Source: Hyphomicrobiales bacterium (GTDB lineage: Bacteria > Pseudomonadota > Alphaproteobacteria > Rhizobiales > Xanthobacteraceae). From it: 64,000 bases of DNA. The notes below the pieces were generated by a model that was given only the letters and a program-made list of their open reading frames with translations, ran no database searches and had not been told where the DNA came from. The translations under genes were made by a program, and so were the position numbers. The stretch's first letter is position 1; the number at the start of each line of letters is the position of its first letter. The stretch is from the NCBI GenBank assembly GCA_017305665.1, contig JAFKKH010000021.1, positions 62,001-126,000 on the forward strand. Direction: 5' to 3'. Below, one piece after another: positions 35,996-42,878 of the stretch.

Positions 35996-36867
35996 GCCGA
36001 TCCCCGCACCAGATGCAGGTGTTCGGCGCTTGTCTGGTCGGCGAACGCGAAGCGCCGTCCATGCTGCAGCGAAGGGATAGTCTTGCGTGCCGTTGCCACC
36101 TTGGCGGAATCGATCGTCGCCATCACGATGCCGGGTTCGGTGCCGTTGCCTTCGGCGAGCACCGTGCCCCAGGGATCGACGATCAGCGAATGGCCGAATG
36201 TCTCGCGCTTGTTCTCGTGCAGGCCGGCCTGTGCCGCGGCGAACACGAAGCAGCCGTTCTCGATGGCACGGGCGCGCAAAAGCGTATGCCAGTGCGCTTC
36301 GCCGGTCTTCTTGGTGAAGGCCGAGGGCACCGTAAGGAACGAGGCGCCGGCTTCCGCCAGCGCGCGATACAGCGCCGGAAAGCGCACATCGTAGCAGATC
36401 GTCATGCCGAGTTTGCCCCACGGCAAATCGGCGATCACGGCGGTCTCGCCCGGTTGATAGTTCGCGGACTCGCGATAGCTCTCGCCGTTGCCGAGATCGA
36501 TATCGAACATGTGGATCTTGTCGTAGCGCGCCAGCAGATCGCCGGACGGCCCGATCAGGAACGAGCGGTTGGCCGCCTTCTCGGGTGTCGCCCGCAATGC
36601 CAGCGAGCCGACGTTGAGATGAATCTTCAATTCGCGCGCGAGATCGCGGTAGGCGGCGAGCGAGCGGTCGTCGTCCTCGCTCTGCAAGTGCTCGAACAGC
36701 GCAGTACGGTTGACCTGCATCATGTTGCTGACCTCGGGGGTCTGCACAAAGCTTGCGCCCTGCGCCGCCGCCTCGCGGATCAGCTTTGTCGCCTGGTCGA
36801 GACTTGGTTCCGGCAGCAGGCCGGTCCGCATCTGGATCATCGCCGCGATGAAGGTGGTTTCGCTCAT
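35992..36867 (-). CDS. Carbon-nitrogen hydrolase (Nit1/NitFhit-type nitrilase)
   Basis: A 291-residue nitrilase-superfamily amidase. The catalytic Glu is in FVQTPEVSNMM (about 44), Lys in LLARYDKIHMFDIDL (about 112) and Cys in GMTICYDVRFPALYRALAEAGA (about 155). The sequence is closest to the Nit1 branch that hydrolyses deaminated glutathione, a repair reaction, and the adjacent glutaredoxin gene (4-base overlap) fits that role. Starts ATG 36867. Omega-amidase is an alternative that I judge less likely. Confidence 0.92.
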   Translation of the reverse strand: MSETTFIAAMIQMRTGLLPEPSLDQATKLIREAAAQGASFVQTPEVSNMMQVNRTALFEHLQSEDDDRSLAAYRDLARELKIHLNVGSLALRATPEKAANRSFLIGPSGDLLARYDKIHMFDIDLGNGESYRESANYQPGETAVIADLPWGKLGMTICYDVRFPALYRALAEAGASFLTVPSAFTKKTGEAHWHTLLRARAIENGCFVFAAAQAGLHENKRETFGHSLIVDPWGTVLAEGNGTEPGIVMATIDSAKVATARKTIPSLQHGRRFAFADQTSAEHLHLVRGSA

Positions 36868-37139
36868 GTTGCAGCCTTTTCGCCCGCCAGCAGCGCGTCG
36901 AGCTTCTTCTCGCGGTCGAGTGCGTAGAGTTCGTCGCAGCCGCCGACATGGACGCCGCCGATGAAAATCTGCGGGAAGGTCGAGCCCGGACCGGTACGGT
37001 CGTACATTTCCTTCCGGTAATCGGGATTGACGCCGGAATCGAATTCGGTGAATTCGGCCTTCTTGCGGGTCAGCAGCGACTTGGCGGCGCTGCAATAGCC
37101 GCAGCCGGGGCGTGTGTAGATTTCAACGGCAGCGGTCAT
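36864..37139 (-). CDS. grxC: Glutaredoxin 3
   Basis: A 91-residue glutaredoxin that reduces protein and glutathione disulfides. The active site is RPGCGYCSAAKSLL, where the second residue of the CxxC is Gly and the third is Tyr, rather than the usual CPYC. The cis-Pro is in STFPQIFIGGVHVGGCDELYAL, the glutathione-binding motif. ATG 37139 gives MTAAVEIYTRPGC; a slightly longer frame is not conserved. It overlaps the nitrilase start by 4 bases and follows comF. Confidence 0.93.
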   Translation of the reverse strand: MTAAVEIYTRPGCGYCSAAKSLLTRKKAEFTEFDSGVNPDYRKEMYDRTGPGSTFPQIFIGGVHVGGCDELYALDREKKLDALLAGEKAAT

Positions 37140-37187
37140 GTCGCGCTCGCAGTTTCCCACGGAGAAGTTTCGGGTTCGAAGCCCAAA

Positions 37188-37997
37188 TTATATGGGGGCC
37201 TTCATGGTGTCCACAACCCGGGCGAACACCAGCACGTCGACCTGCGCGGCCTTGGCACGCAGCAAGGCCCGCGCGCAGGCATCGACCGTCGCACCCGACG
37301 TCAGCACATCGTCGATCAAAATGACGCGGCGGCCGTGGATTTCACCGGTCTGGTCGGCGCCCACCTTGAAAGCGCCCTGGACGTTGCGGGCGCGGTCGGT
37401 CCGCGACAATCCAACCTGCTGTTGGGTCGGGCGAACGCGCCGCAGCGCGTCCGCCGCGACGGGAACGCCGGAGTGTCGGGCGATGATGCGGGCGAGGGCG
37501 CCGGACTGGTTGTAGCGGCGGCTCCAGCCGCGCCGCCAATGCAGCGGCACCGGAATCAGCAGGTCGGCTTCTTCAAGCAGATCGCGGCCGGCGCGCACCA
37601 TCCAGCGGCCCATGGTGGGCGCGAGATCGGTGCGGTCCTGATACTTCAGCGCATGCACGAGCACTTTGGCGACCTCGTCGTAACGCACCGCGGCGCGGGC
37701 GCGCTGATAGGCTGGCGGATTGGCGATCGCCTCCATCGACAGCATGTCGGGACCGGGATCGTAGACGAAGGGGATGCCGAGCCGCGGGCAGTAGGGCCGT
37801 TCGATGAACGACAGTCTGGCCCAGCACTCGGAACAGACGCCGTTACCCGCGACCGGTTCGCGGCAGGCCACGCACAGCGTCGGCAGGGCGATGTCCAGCG
37901 CCATTCGCACCGCATGGGAGGCGGCGCCGTGGCAAGTCAGCCATGCGCTGCGCAGGGGATTGGCAATGGAACGTGACGGTGATGCCTCGGCGTCCAT
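37188..37997 (-). CDS. ComF family phosphoribosyltransferase-like protein
   Basis: A 269-residue ComF-type protein. The N-terminal zinc-binding half has CVACREPVAGNGVCSECWARL and an additional Cys in YCPRLG. The C-terminal PRTase-like half contains LLIPVPLHWRR, RRYNQSGALARIIA, RTDRARNVQGAF and the PRPP loop VILIDDVLTSGATVDACARAL. In naturally competent bacteria ComF aids DNA uptake; in non-competent alphaproteobacteria its role is unclear. It is first in an operon with grxC, nitrilase, DUF1178 and the half-size EamA gene. Confidence 0.9.
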   Translation of the reverse strand: MDAEASPSRSIANPLRSAWLTCHGAASHAVRMALDIALPTLCVACREPVAGNGVCSECWARLSFIERPYCPRLGIPFVYDPGPDMLSMEAIANPPAYQRARAAVRYDEVAKVLVHALKYQDRTDLAPTMGRWMVRAGRDLLEEADLLIPVPLHWRRGWSRRYNQSGALARIIARHSGVPVAADALRRVRPTQQQVGLSRTDRARNVQGAFKVGADQTGEIHGRRVILIDDVLTSGATVDACARALLRAKAAQVDVLVFARVVDTMKAPI

Positions 37998-38075
37998 GGG
38001 ACAAGGCTAATCCCGGCGGCGGCAACGCTCAAGCGAGCGATTGCCAGCGGCCGCACGAACGGCGTACCAAGCCGC

Positions 38076-38960
38076 ATGGCTCCGGACCCGTCATCCCCGC
38101 CCGTTCTGTTCGACCGCGCCTTGCTGCGTGCGCGGCAAAGCCGTGCAGCCGGACGGGGGCCCGTGACGTTCCTGCTCGATCGCGTCGCAGAGGACATGGT
38201 CGATCGCGTCGCCGCTGTGCTGCGCGATTTTGGGAGGGCGGCGGATGTGGGCACGCCCGGCGATCAGGTACGCCGCGCGCTGACCCCGCGCCTCGGCGAG
38301 ATCGCGGCGGTCGCGCTTCCTGATGACGAGCGCACGCCGCTGACGCTCGAACCGGCGAGCCTCGGTCTTGCCATCTCCGCGCTGGCCTTGCAGTTTGTGA
38401 ATGATCTGCCCGGCGTGCTGGCGCAAATCCGCCGCGCGCTGAAGCCGGACGGCTTGCTGCTCGCGGCCACCCTCGGCGGTGACACGCTGACCGAACTGCG
38501 GCAATCGTTCGCGGCCGCCGAGGCCGAACTCGAAGGCGGTCTCTCGCCGCGCGTCGCGCCGTTTGCCGATCTGCGCGACCTCGGCGCGCTGCTGCAGCGC
38601 GCGGGTTTCGCGCTGCCGGTGACGGATGTCGATCGCGTGGTGGTGCGCTATGGCGATGCGTTCGGCCTCATGGACGATATCAGGCGCATGGGCGCGACCA
38701 ATGTGCTGACCGAGCGCCGCCGCACGCCGCTACGCCGCGCGACGTTGCTGCGCATGGCGCAAATCTATCGCGAACGTTTTGCCGATCCGGACGGCCGCAT
38801 CCGCGCTACCTTCGATATCGTCTGGCTGTCGGGTTGGGCGCCGCACGAGAGTCAGCAGAAGCCGCTCAAGCCCGGCTCGGCGAAGGCGAGCCTGGAAGCG
38901 GCGGTGAAGGGGCGCGCGCCACCCTCCCCTGGAGGGGGAGGGTCGACGCGAATGAAATGA
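38076..38960 (+). CDS. SAM-dependent methyltransferase, NDUFAF5/BioC-like
   Basis: A 294-residue protein. It begins PPVLFDRALLRARQSRA, matching the alphaproteobacterial relatives of NDUFAF5, which hydroxylates a complex I subunit in mitochondria. The motif I region, VTFLLDRVAEDMVDRVAAVL with VGTPGDQVR, is degenerate and lacks the usual GxGxG. Downstream blocks (SLGLAISALALQFVNDLPGVLAQIRRALKPDGLLLAATLGGDTLTELRQSFAAAEAE) are typical. The last 15 or so codons (APPSPGGGGSTRMK) are read from the palindromic repeat that starts at 38921, so the original terminus may have been shorter or longer. Confidence 0.83.
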   Translation: MAPDPSSPPVLFDRALLRARQSRAAGRGPVTFLLDRVAEDMVDRVAAVLRDFGRAADVGTPGDQVRRALTPRLGEIAAVALPDDERTPLTLEPASLGLAISALALQFVNDLPGVLAQIRRALKPDGLLLAATLGGDTLTELRQSFAAAEAELEGGLSPRVAPFADLRDLGALLQRAGFALPVTDVDRVVVRYGDAFGLMDDIRRMGATNVLTERRRTPLRRATLLRMAQIYRERFADPDGRIRATFDIVWLSGWAPHESQQKPLKPGSAKASLEAAVKGRAPPSPGGGGSTRMK

Positions 38961-39061
38961 GCGGCGGGGTGGGGTGACGTTTCATATTGACGTTTCACCC
39001 CACCCCGGCTCATGCCGCGCTACGCGCAACCTTCGCCAACCCTCCCCCTCCAGGGGAGGGT
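38921..39061. repeat. Nested palindromic repeat, empty form
   Basis: Outer 23-base arms, 38921-38943 and 39039-39061, are perfect reverse complements (ACCCTCCCCTGGAG start). Inner 13-base arms CGGGGTGGGGTGA / TCACCCCACCCCG lie at 38965-38977 and 38995-39007, around a loop with two copies of GACGTTTCA. It overlaps the 3' end of the methyltransferase gene and ends 4 bases before the mutT stop. It has the same plan as 39468-40005, but without a gene inside. Confidence 0.88.
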
Positions 39062-39065
39062 AGAC

Positions 39066-39467
39066 TTACATCAACAGATCGATCAGATGCGGGATCAGCG
39101 GAATGTCCGCTGGCGGCATCGGATAGTCGCGCAGCTTGGTGGCTCGGACCCATGTGAGTGTCTGGCCCTCGCGCGCGATCACGTCGCCGTCCCAGCGCCG
39201 GCAGATGTAGAGCGGCATCAGCAGATGAAAGTCGTCGTAGGCGTGGCTCGCGAAGGTTAGCGGCGCAAGGCAGGCTTCTTTCACCGCGATGCCGAGTTCT
39301 TCGTGCAGTTCGCGGATCAGCGCCTGCTCGGGACGCTCGCCGGGCTCGAATTTGCCGCCGGGAAATTCCCACAGGCCCGCGAGCGTCTTGCCTTCCGGCC
39401 GTTGCGCGATCAGCACGCGGTTGTCAGTGTCGATCAATGCACAGGCGACGACGAGGGTGAGTTTCAT
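39066..39467 (-). CDS. mutT: 8-oxo-dGTP diphosphatase MutT
   Basis: A 133-residue Nudix hydrolase that cleans oxidised dGTP from the nucleotide pool. The Nudix box reads GGKFEPGERPEQALIRELHEELGI (about 38-61), in line with GX5EX7REUXEEXGU. The preceding LIAQRPEGKTLAGLWEFPGGK and the C-terminal WVRATKLRDYPMPPADIPLIPHL match MutT. A palindromic repeat begins at the base after the start codon region (39468) and another ends 4 bases from its stop, so the gene sits between two such elements and its own promoter must lie within or beyond repeat DNA. Confidence 0.92.
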   Translation of the reverse strand: MKLTLVVACALIDTDNRVLIAQRPEGKTLAGLWEFPGGKFEPGERPEQALIRELHEELGIAVKEACLAPLTFASHAYDDFHLLMPLYICRRWDGDVIAREGQTLTWVRATKLRDYPMPPADIPLIPHLIDLLM

Positions 39468-40005
39468 ACTTACCCTCCCCTGGAGGGGGAGGGTCGACCA
39501 AGCCGGGCAACGCTCAGCGTTGTCCGGGGCGGTCGGGGTGGGGTGGAGGCTTTGGGTCTTTCGTGGCGCGAGTGCTTCAAGCGGATAGACCCTGCATCCT
39601 CAAATCCGGCGACTTCTGCGATAGCTTGAAGAATGCCTTCCATATTTGTTGCTACATCCGAATTCCAGAATCTCAGCACGCGATAACCCTCAGCTTCCAA
39701 CCATTGTTGTCTTATTAGATCGTGATGCGCTGTGCCGGTTTCGGAATGGTGGCCTCCATCAATCTCAATCACGAGATGCAGCGCTGGACAGAAGAAATCG
39801 ACGATATAGGACCCGATGGGAGCTTGTCGCCGAAAGTGTGTGCCTATGACCGGAAGAGTTTTGAACGCGCGCCACATCATGCGTTCGTGGGGGGTCGTGT
39901 CTTGTCGAAGTCTTCGTGCTCTTGCGCGACGTATGGTTTGCGTAACCATCACCCCACCCCGGACGGCGTTGCCGTCCGACCCTCCCCCTCCAGGGGAGGG
40001 TAAGT
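39468..40005. repeat. Nested palindromic repeat carrying a DUF559 gene in its loop
   Basis: Outer 29-base perfect arms lie at 39468-39496 and 39977-40005, and inner 11-base arms CGGGGTGGGGT / ACCCCACCCCG at 39534-39544 and 39951-39961. The outer and inner arms match the empty element at 38921-39061. Between the inner arms are 406 bases that are almost wholly the DUF559 coding sequence. Secondary hairpins occur between outer and inner arms on both sides (CAACGCT/AGCGTTG; GGACGGC/GCCGTCC). Confidence 0.85.
39470..39949 (-). CDS. DUF559 endonuclease-like protein inside a palindromic repeat
   Basis: A 159-residue protein of the DUF559 / very-short-patch-repair-like fold. Conserved blocks: LRQDTTPHERMMWRAFK, HFRRQAPIGSYIVDFFCPALHLVIEIDGGHHSE and DLIRQQWLEAEGYRVLRFWNSDVATNMEGIL, with acidic residues suggestive of a PD-(D/E)XK nuclease (Asp in YIVDFF, Glu and Asp in VIEIDGGHH). 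The start ATG 39949 abuts the right inner arm of the repeat and the last residues (RLGRPSPSRGG) are encoded by the left arm. Function is unknown; a link to the repeat is my inference from this placement. Confidence 0.85.
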   Translation of the reverse strand: MVTQTIRRARARRLRQDTTPHERMMWRAFKTLPVIGTHFRRQAPIGSYIVDFFCPALHLVIEIDGGHHSETGTAHHDLIRQQWLEAEGYRVLRFWNSDVATNMEGILQAIAEVAGFEDAGSIRLKHSRHERPKASTPPRPPRTTLSVARLGRPSPSRGG

Positions 40006-40023
40006 CAACCCGACGTGCGATAC

Positions 40024-41265
40024 CTACGACCTGTAGTCGCCGTTGATCGCGACGTATTCCTTGGTGAGGTCGCAGGTCAGCACGCGGTCGCGGCCCTTGC
40101 CGAGGCCGAGCGCGACCTTGATCTGGATGGTCGGGCTCTTCATCGCTGCCGAGACTTCAGCCTCGTCATAGGAGGAATCGCGCGCGCCTCGAGTGGCGAC
40201 GCGAATGCCGTTGAAGGAGATGGAGAGCTTGTCGCGATCGGCGGGTTCGCCGGCCTTGCCGACCGCCATCACCACGCGGCCCCAGTTGGCGTCCTCGCCG
40301 GCGATCGCGGTCTTCACCAGCGGCGAGTTGGCGATCGCCATGGCAATCTTGCGCGCCGACGGCTTTGAGGTCGCGCCCTCGACGATCACTTCGACCAGCT
40401 TGCGGGCGCCTTCGCCGTCACGGGCTACCTGTTCCGCGAGGTTGGCAAGCACGCCATGGAACGCCTTGGCAAAGGCCTTCAGCCGCGGATCGCTCGCGCG
40501 CGAGATTTTTGGTGCGCCGTGCGCGGCGGCGGCGCCGGTCGCAAACGCCAGCAAGGTGTCGGACGTGGAGGTGTCGCTGTCGATGGTGACGGCGTTGAAC
40601 GTGTCCTCGACGCCGCTCTTCAACAGCGCCTGCAGCGCCGACGCCGAAATCGGCGCATCGGTGAACACGAACGACAGCATGGTCGCCATGTCGGGTGCGA
40701 TCATGCCGGCGCCCTTGGCCATGCCGTTGATGGTCACGGTGGCCTTGCCGAGCTTCACTTTTGCGGTGGCGACCTTGGGAAAGGTGTCCGTGGTCATGAT
40801 GGCGCGGGCCGCGTCCATCCAGCGGTCCGGGGTGGCTTCCTTCGCCAGCGCATCGAGCACGCCGTTGAATTTCGTCGCGTCGAGCGGTTCGCCGATCACG
40901 CCGGTGGAAGCGAGATAGATGTCGCTCGCCTTGCAGCCGGCGGCCTTCGCGGCGATGTCGGCGGTCAGCTTGGTCGACTGGCGGCCGGTCTTGCCGGTGA
41001 AGGCGTTGGCATTGCCGGAATTGACGACGAGCGCTCGTGCGCCGCCGCCCTTCAGCCGCGCCCGGCACCATTCGACTGGTGCCGAGGGGCATTTCGATTT
41101 GGTGAACACGCCGGCGACGGCGGTGCCCTTGTCCATCAGCGCCAGCAGCACGTCAGTGCGGCCCTTGTAGCGGATGCCGGCGGCGGCGGTCGCGAGGCGC
41201 ACACCCGCGATCGCGGGCATCTCGGGGACGTTGGTGGGGGCGAGGGGTGAGATGGCTGATGACAT
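40024..41265 (-). CDS. argJ: Bifunctional glutamate N-acetyltransferase / amino-acid acetyltransferase
   Basis: A 413-residue ArgJ that makes N-acetylglutamate and recycles acetyl from N-acetylornithine in arginine synthesis. The self-cleavage site is at the Ala-Thr of [17 protein letters not shown] (about 190-206), with the Thr as nucleophile. Flanking family blocks are [40 protein letters not shown] and [16 protein letters not shown]-like VIVEGATSK. The final [16 protein letters not shown] is canonical. It is 18 bases downstream of the DUF559-bearing repeat but transcribed from the other side, so unaffected. Confidence 0.96.
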   Translation of the reverse strand: MSSAISPLAPTNVPEMPAIAGVRLATAAAGIRYKGRTDVLLALMDKGTAVAGVFTKSKCPSAPVEWCRARLKGGGARALVVNSGNANAFTGKTGRQSTKLTADIAAKAAGCKASDIYLASTGVIGEPLDATKFNGVLDALAKEATPDRWMDAARAIMTTDTFPKVATAKVKLGKATVTINGMAKGAGMIAPDMATMLSFVFTDAPISASALQALLKSGVEDTFNAVTIDSDTSTSDTLLAFATGAAAAHGAPKISRASDPRLKAFAKAFHGVLANLAEQVARDGEGARKLVEVIVEGATSKPSARKIAMAIANSPLVKTAIAGEDANWGRVVMAVGKAGEPADRDKLSISFNGIRVATRGARDSSYDEAEVSAAMKSPTIQIKVALGLGKGRDRVLTCDLTKEYVAINGDYRS

Positions 41266-41282
41266 GTGGCGGGCCTCGGCGT

Positions 41283-41459
41283 TCTTCCCTCTTCCCCGGG
41301 CGCAGCGAGCCTGCGTGGGGTGGGAAAGGGTGCTGAGCGGCGCAGCCGCGAAGCGGATGTGGGGTAAATCGGCGGTATGACCGTGCGATGACCCCTCACC
41401 CGGCGCGAATTCGCTTCGCTCATTCTTTCCCTCCCTCTCTCACAAGGGGAGAGGGAAGG
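41283..41459. repeat. Degenerate nested palindromic repeat between argJ and the parvulin gene
   Basis: Outer arms CTTCCCTCTTCCCC (41283 on) and GGGGAGAGGGAAG (about 41446-41458) pair with one mismatch; interior GC-rich hairpins include GGCGCAGCCGCG and the GAATTCGCTTCGC region. It follows the plan of the other CCTCTCCCC elements but is more diverged. It covers most of the 268-base gap. Confidence 0.65.
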
Positions 41460-41472
41460 AAAGAGCCGGATA

Positions 41473-41508
41473 AAAAATGGGGCGGGATGATTGCCTCATC
41501 CCGCCCCG
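41473..41508 (-). terminator. Rho-independent terminator of the parvulin gene
   Basis: Read on the minus strand, a perfect 12-bp stem (GGGGCGGGATGA at 41480-41491 pairing with TCATCCCGCCCC at 41497-41508), 5-base loop, followed by six T (complement of A at 41473-41478). It lies 25 bases past the stop of the parvulin gene at 41534. Confidence 0.93.
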
Positions 41509-41533
41509 TCGATCTCAAATATCTGACCTGATC

Positions 41534-42460
41534 TTACTTCTTCGGCGGCGCCATCTTGCTGTCGGCGGGCTTGGCCGGGGCGGTCTTGTCGGCGCCGGCA
41601 GGCGCAGCCGCGTCGGCCGGCTTGTCGAGGCGTTCGACCTTGGCTTCCTGCCGCAGCTTGGCGACGTATTCGGCCTGCGCCTTGCGGGCGATGTACTGCT
41701 CGATCTGCGGCTTCACCTGCGCGAACTCGGGCGCCTTGCGGGCACGCTTCTCCTCGACCTTGATGATGTGCCAGCCGAACTGGGTTTTCACGGGGTCGGA
41801 AATCTTGCCGGGCTCCAGTGCGAACGCGACCTTGGAGAATTCCGGCACCATCTGCTCCTTGGTGAAGAAGCCGAGGTCGCCGCCGTCGGATGCGCCAGGG
41901 TCTTTCGACTCCTTCTTGGCGAGTTCGGCGAAGTCGGCACCCTTCTTCAATTCCTCCTCGACCTTCTTGGCCTCTTCCTCGGTCGGCACCAGGATGTGGC
42001 GCGCATGCACCTCCTGCTCGCTGGTGATCTGCTTGGCGGCGTCCTCATACACCTTCTTCATGGCGTCGTCGGTGGTCGCCGCCTTGCCTTCCTCCGCAAG
42101 CAGGTTGTCCATCAGCAGGCGATTGCGCGCGAAGGCGAGCTTCTTCTTGAAGTCGTCGCTGTCCTCGACCTTTTTGTCCTCGGCGGCCTTGGACACCACG
42201 ATCTTCATGTCGATCAGGAACGACAGCACGTTCTCCTGCTTGGTCGCGGGATCCATCTGCGCGAGGCTCGGCCCCAGTTCCTCTTCCGCCAGCGTGACAT
42301 CGCTCTGACGGATCTCCGAGCCATTAACCTTTGCCAGCACGGGATTCGCATCCTCGGCGCGGACCGGCGAACCGGCGAGCAGAGCCATGGCAAGGCAGCC
42401 GCCGAGAGCAGACGCGGCCAGGCGAATGCGCAGTTTCGTTGCAGGCGATGAGGTGGTCAT
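41534..42460 (-). CDS. Exported peptidyl-prolyl isomerase, parvulin type (PpiC/PrsA-like)
   Basis: A 308-residue periplasmic foldase. The signal peptide is about 1-35 (RIRLAASALGGCLAMALLAGSPVRA-ED). A SurA-like helical chaperone region (VLAKVNGSEIRQSDV to about 135) precedes the rotamase domain (EVHARHILVPTEEEAKKVEEELKKGADFAELAKKESKDPGASDGGDLGFFTKEQMVPEFSKVAFALEPGKISDPVKTQFGWHIIKVEEK, about 150-240), which contains the two catalytic His residues and the LGFF block. A charged, Pro/Ala/Lys-rich tail ends the protein. It has its own terminator and is divergent from secA, so export and folding genes lie back to back. Confidence 0.92.
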   Translation of the reverse strand: MTTSSPATKLRIRLAASALGGCLAMALLAGSPVRAEDANPVLAKVNGSEIRQSDVTLAEEELGPSLAQMDPATKQENVLSFLIDMKIVVSKAAEDKKVEDSDDFKKKLAFARNRLLMDNLLAEEGKAATTDDAMKKVYEDAAKQITSEQEVHARHILVPTEEEAKKVEEELKKGADFAELAKKESKDPGASDGGDLGFFTKEQMVPEFSKVAFALEPGKISDPVKTQFGWHIIKVEEKRARKAPEFAQVKPQIEQYIARKAQAEYVAKLRQEAKVERLDKPADAAAPAGADKTAPAKPADSKMAPPKK

Positions 42461-42878
42461 GGAAAGTCCTTAATCTCCAACGGAGGGTTCTGGGGCGGCG
42501 GACACTCGCCCAATCATGCGGACTTGGCAACGCGAAAACTCTGTCAAAATCATGAATTCCCTGAAAGGGACCGGGCCTCGCCGGGTCGCCGATGTCGTCC
42601 GTATCGGCGGCCGGATATGCCGCAAAGCCTGCGGCCCGGCCGGACGTTGACAACCCCTGGGGCGGGCCATATCTCTGCTCGACCGGGCCGACAGCAACGG
42701 CGTGTTTTGGCTGTGCTTTTGCCGTTGAACCCTGGATCGCCGAATCTCAACCCATGGTGCGGACGCCCCGCTTTCGGGACTTTTCATCAGCCCTGATGCG
42801 TCACGATGAGTTGATAGGCGGGACACCAGGCGGTCGCCTCATGGCTGCAACGCCGAACCGCGAAGACAGGAATTTGGT
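42461..42878. other. Intergenic region between the parvulin gene and secA
   Basis: 418 bases holding both divergent promoters. One good sigma-70-like promoter for secA is listed separately (42647-42675), leaving an untranslated leader of nearly 200 bases. I see no arrest-peptide gene like secM: short frames in the leader lack codon bias and a ribosome binding site. Confidence 0.5.
42647..42675 (+). promoter_or_regulatory. Candidate sigma-70 promoter of secA
   Basis: TTGACA at 42647-42652, 17-base spacer, TATCTC at 42670-42675. The -35 is perfect and the -10 is weak but acceptable for an alphaproteobacterial housekeeping promoter. The expected start would be near 42683, some 195 bases before the secA ATG. 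Confidence 0.45.
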
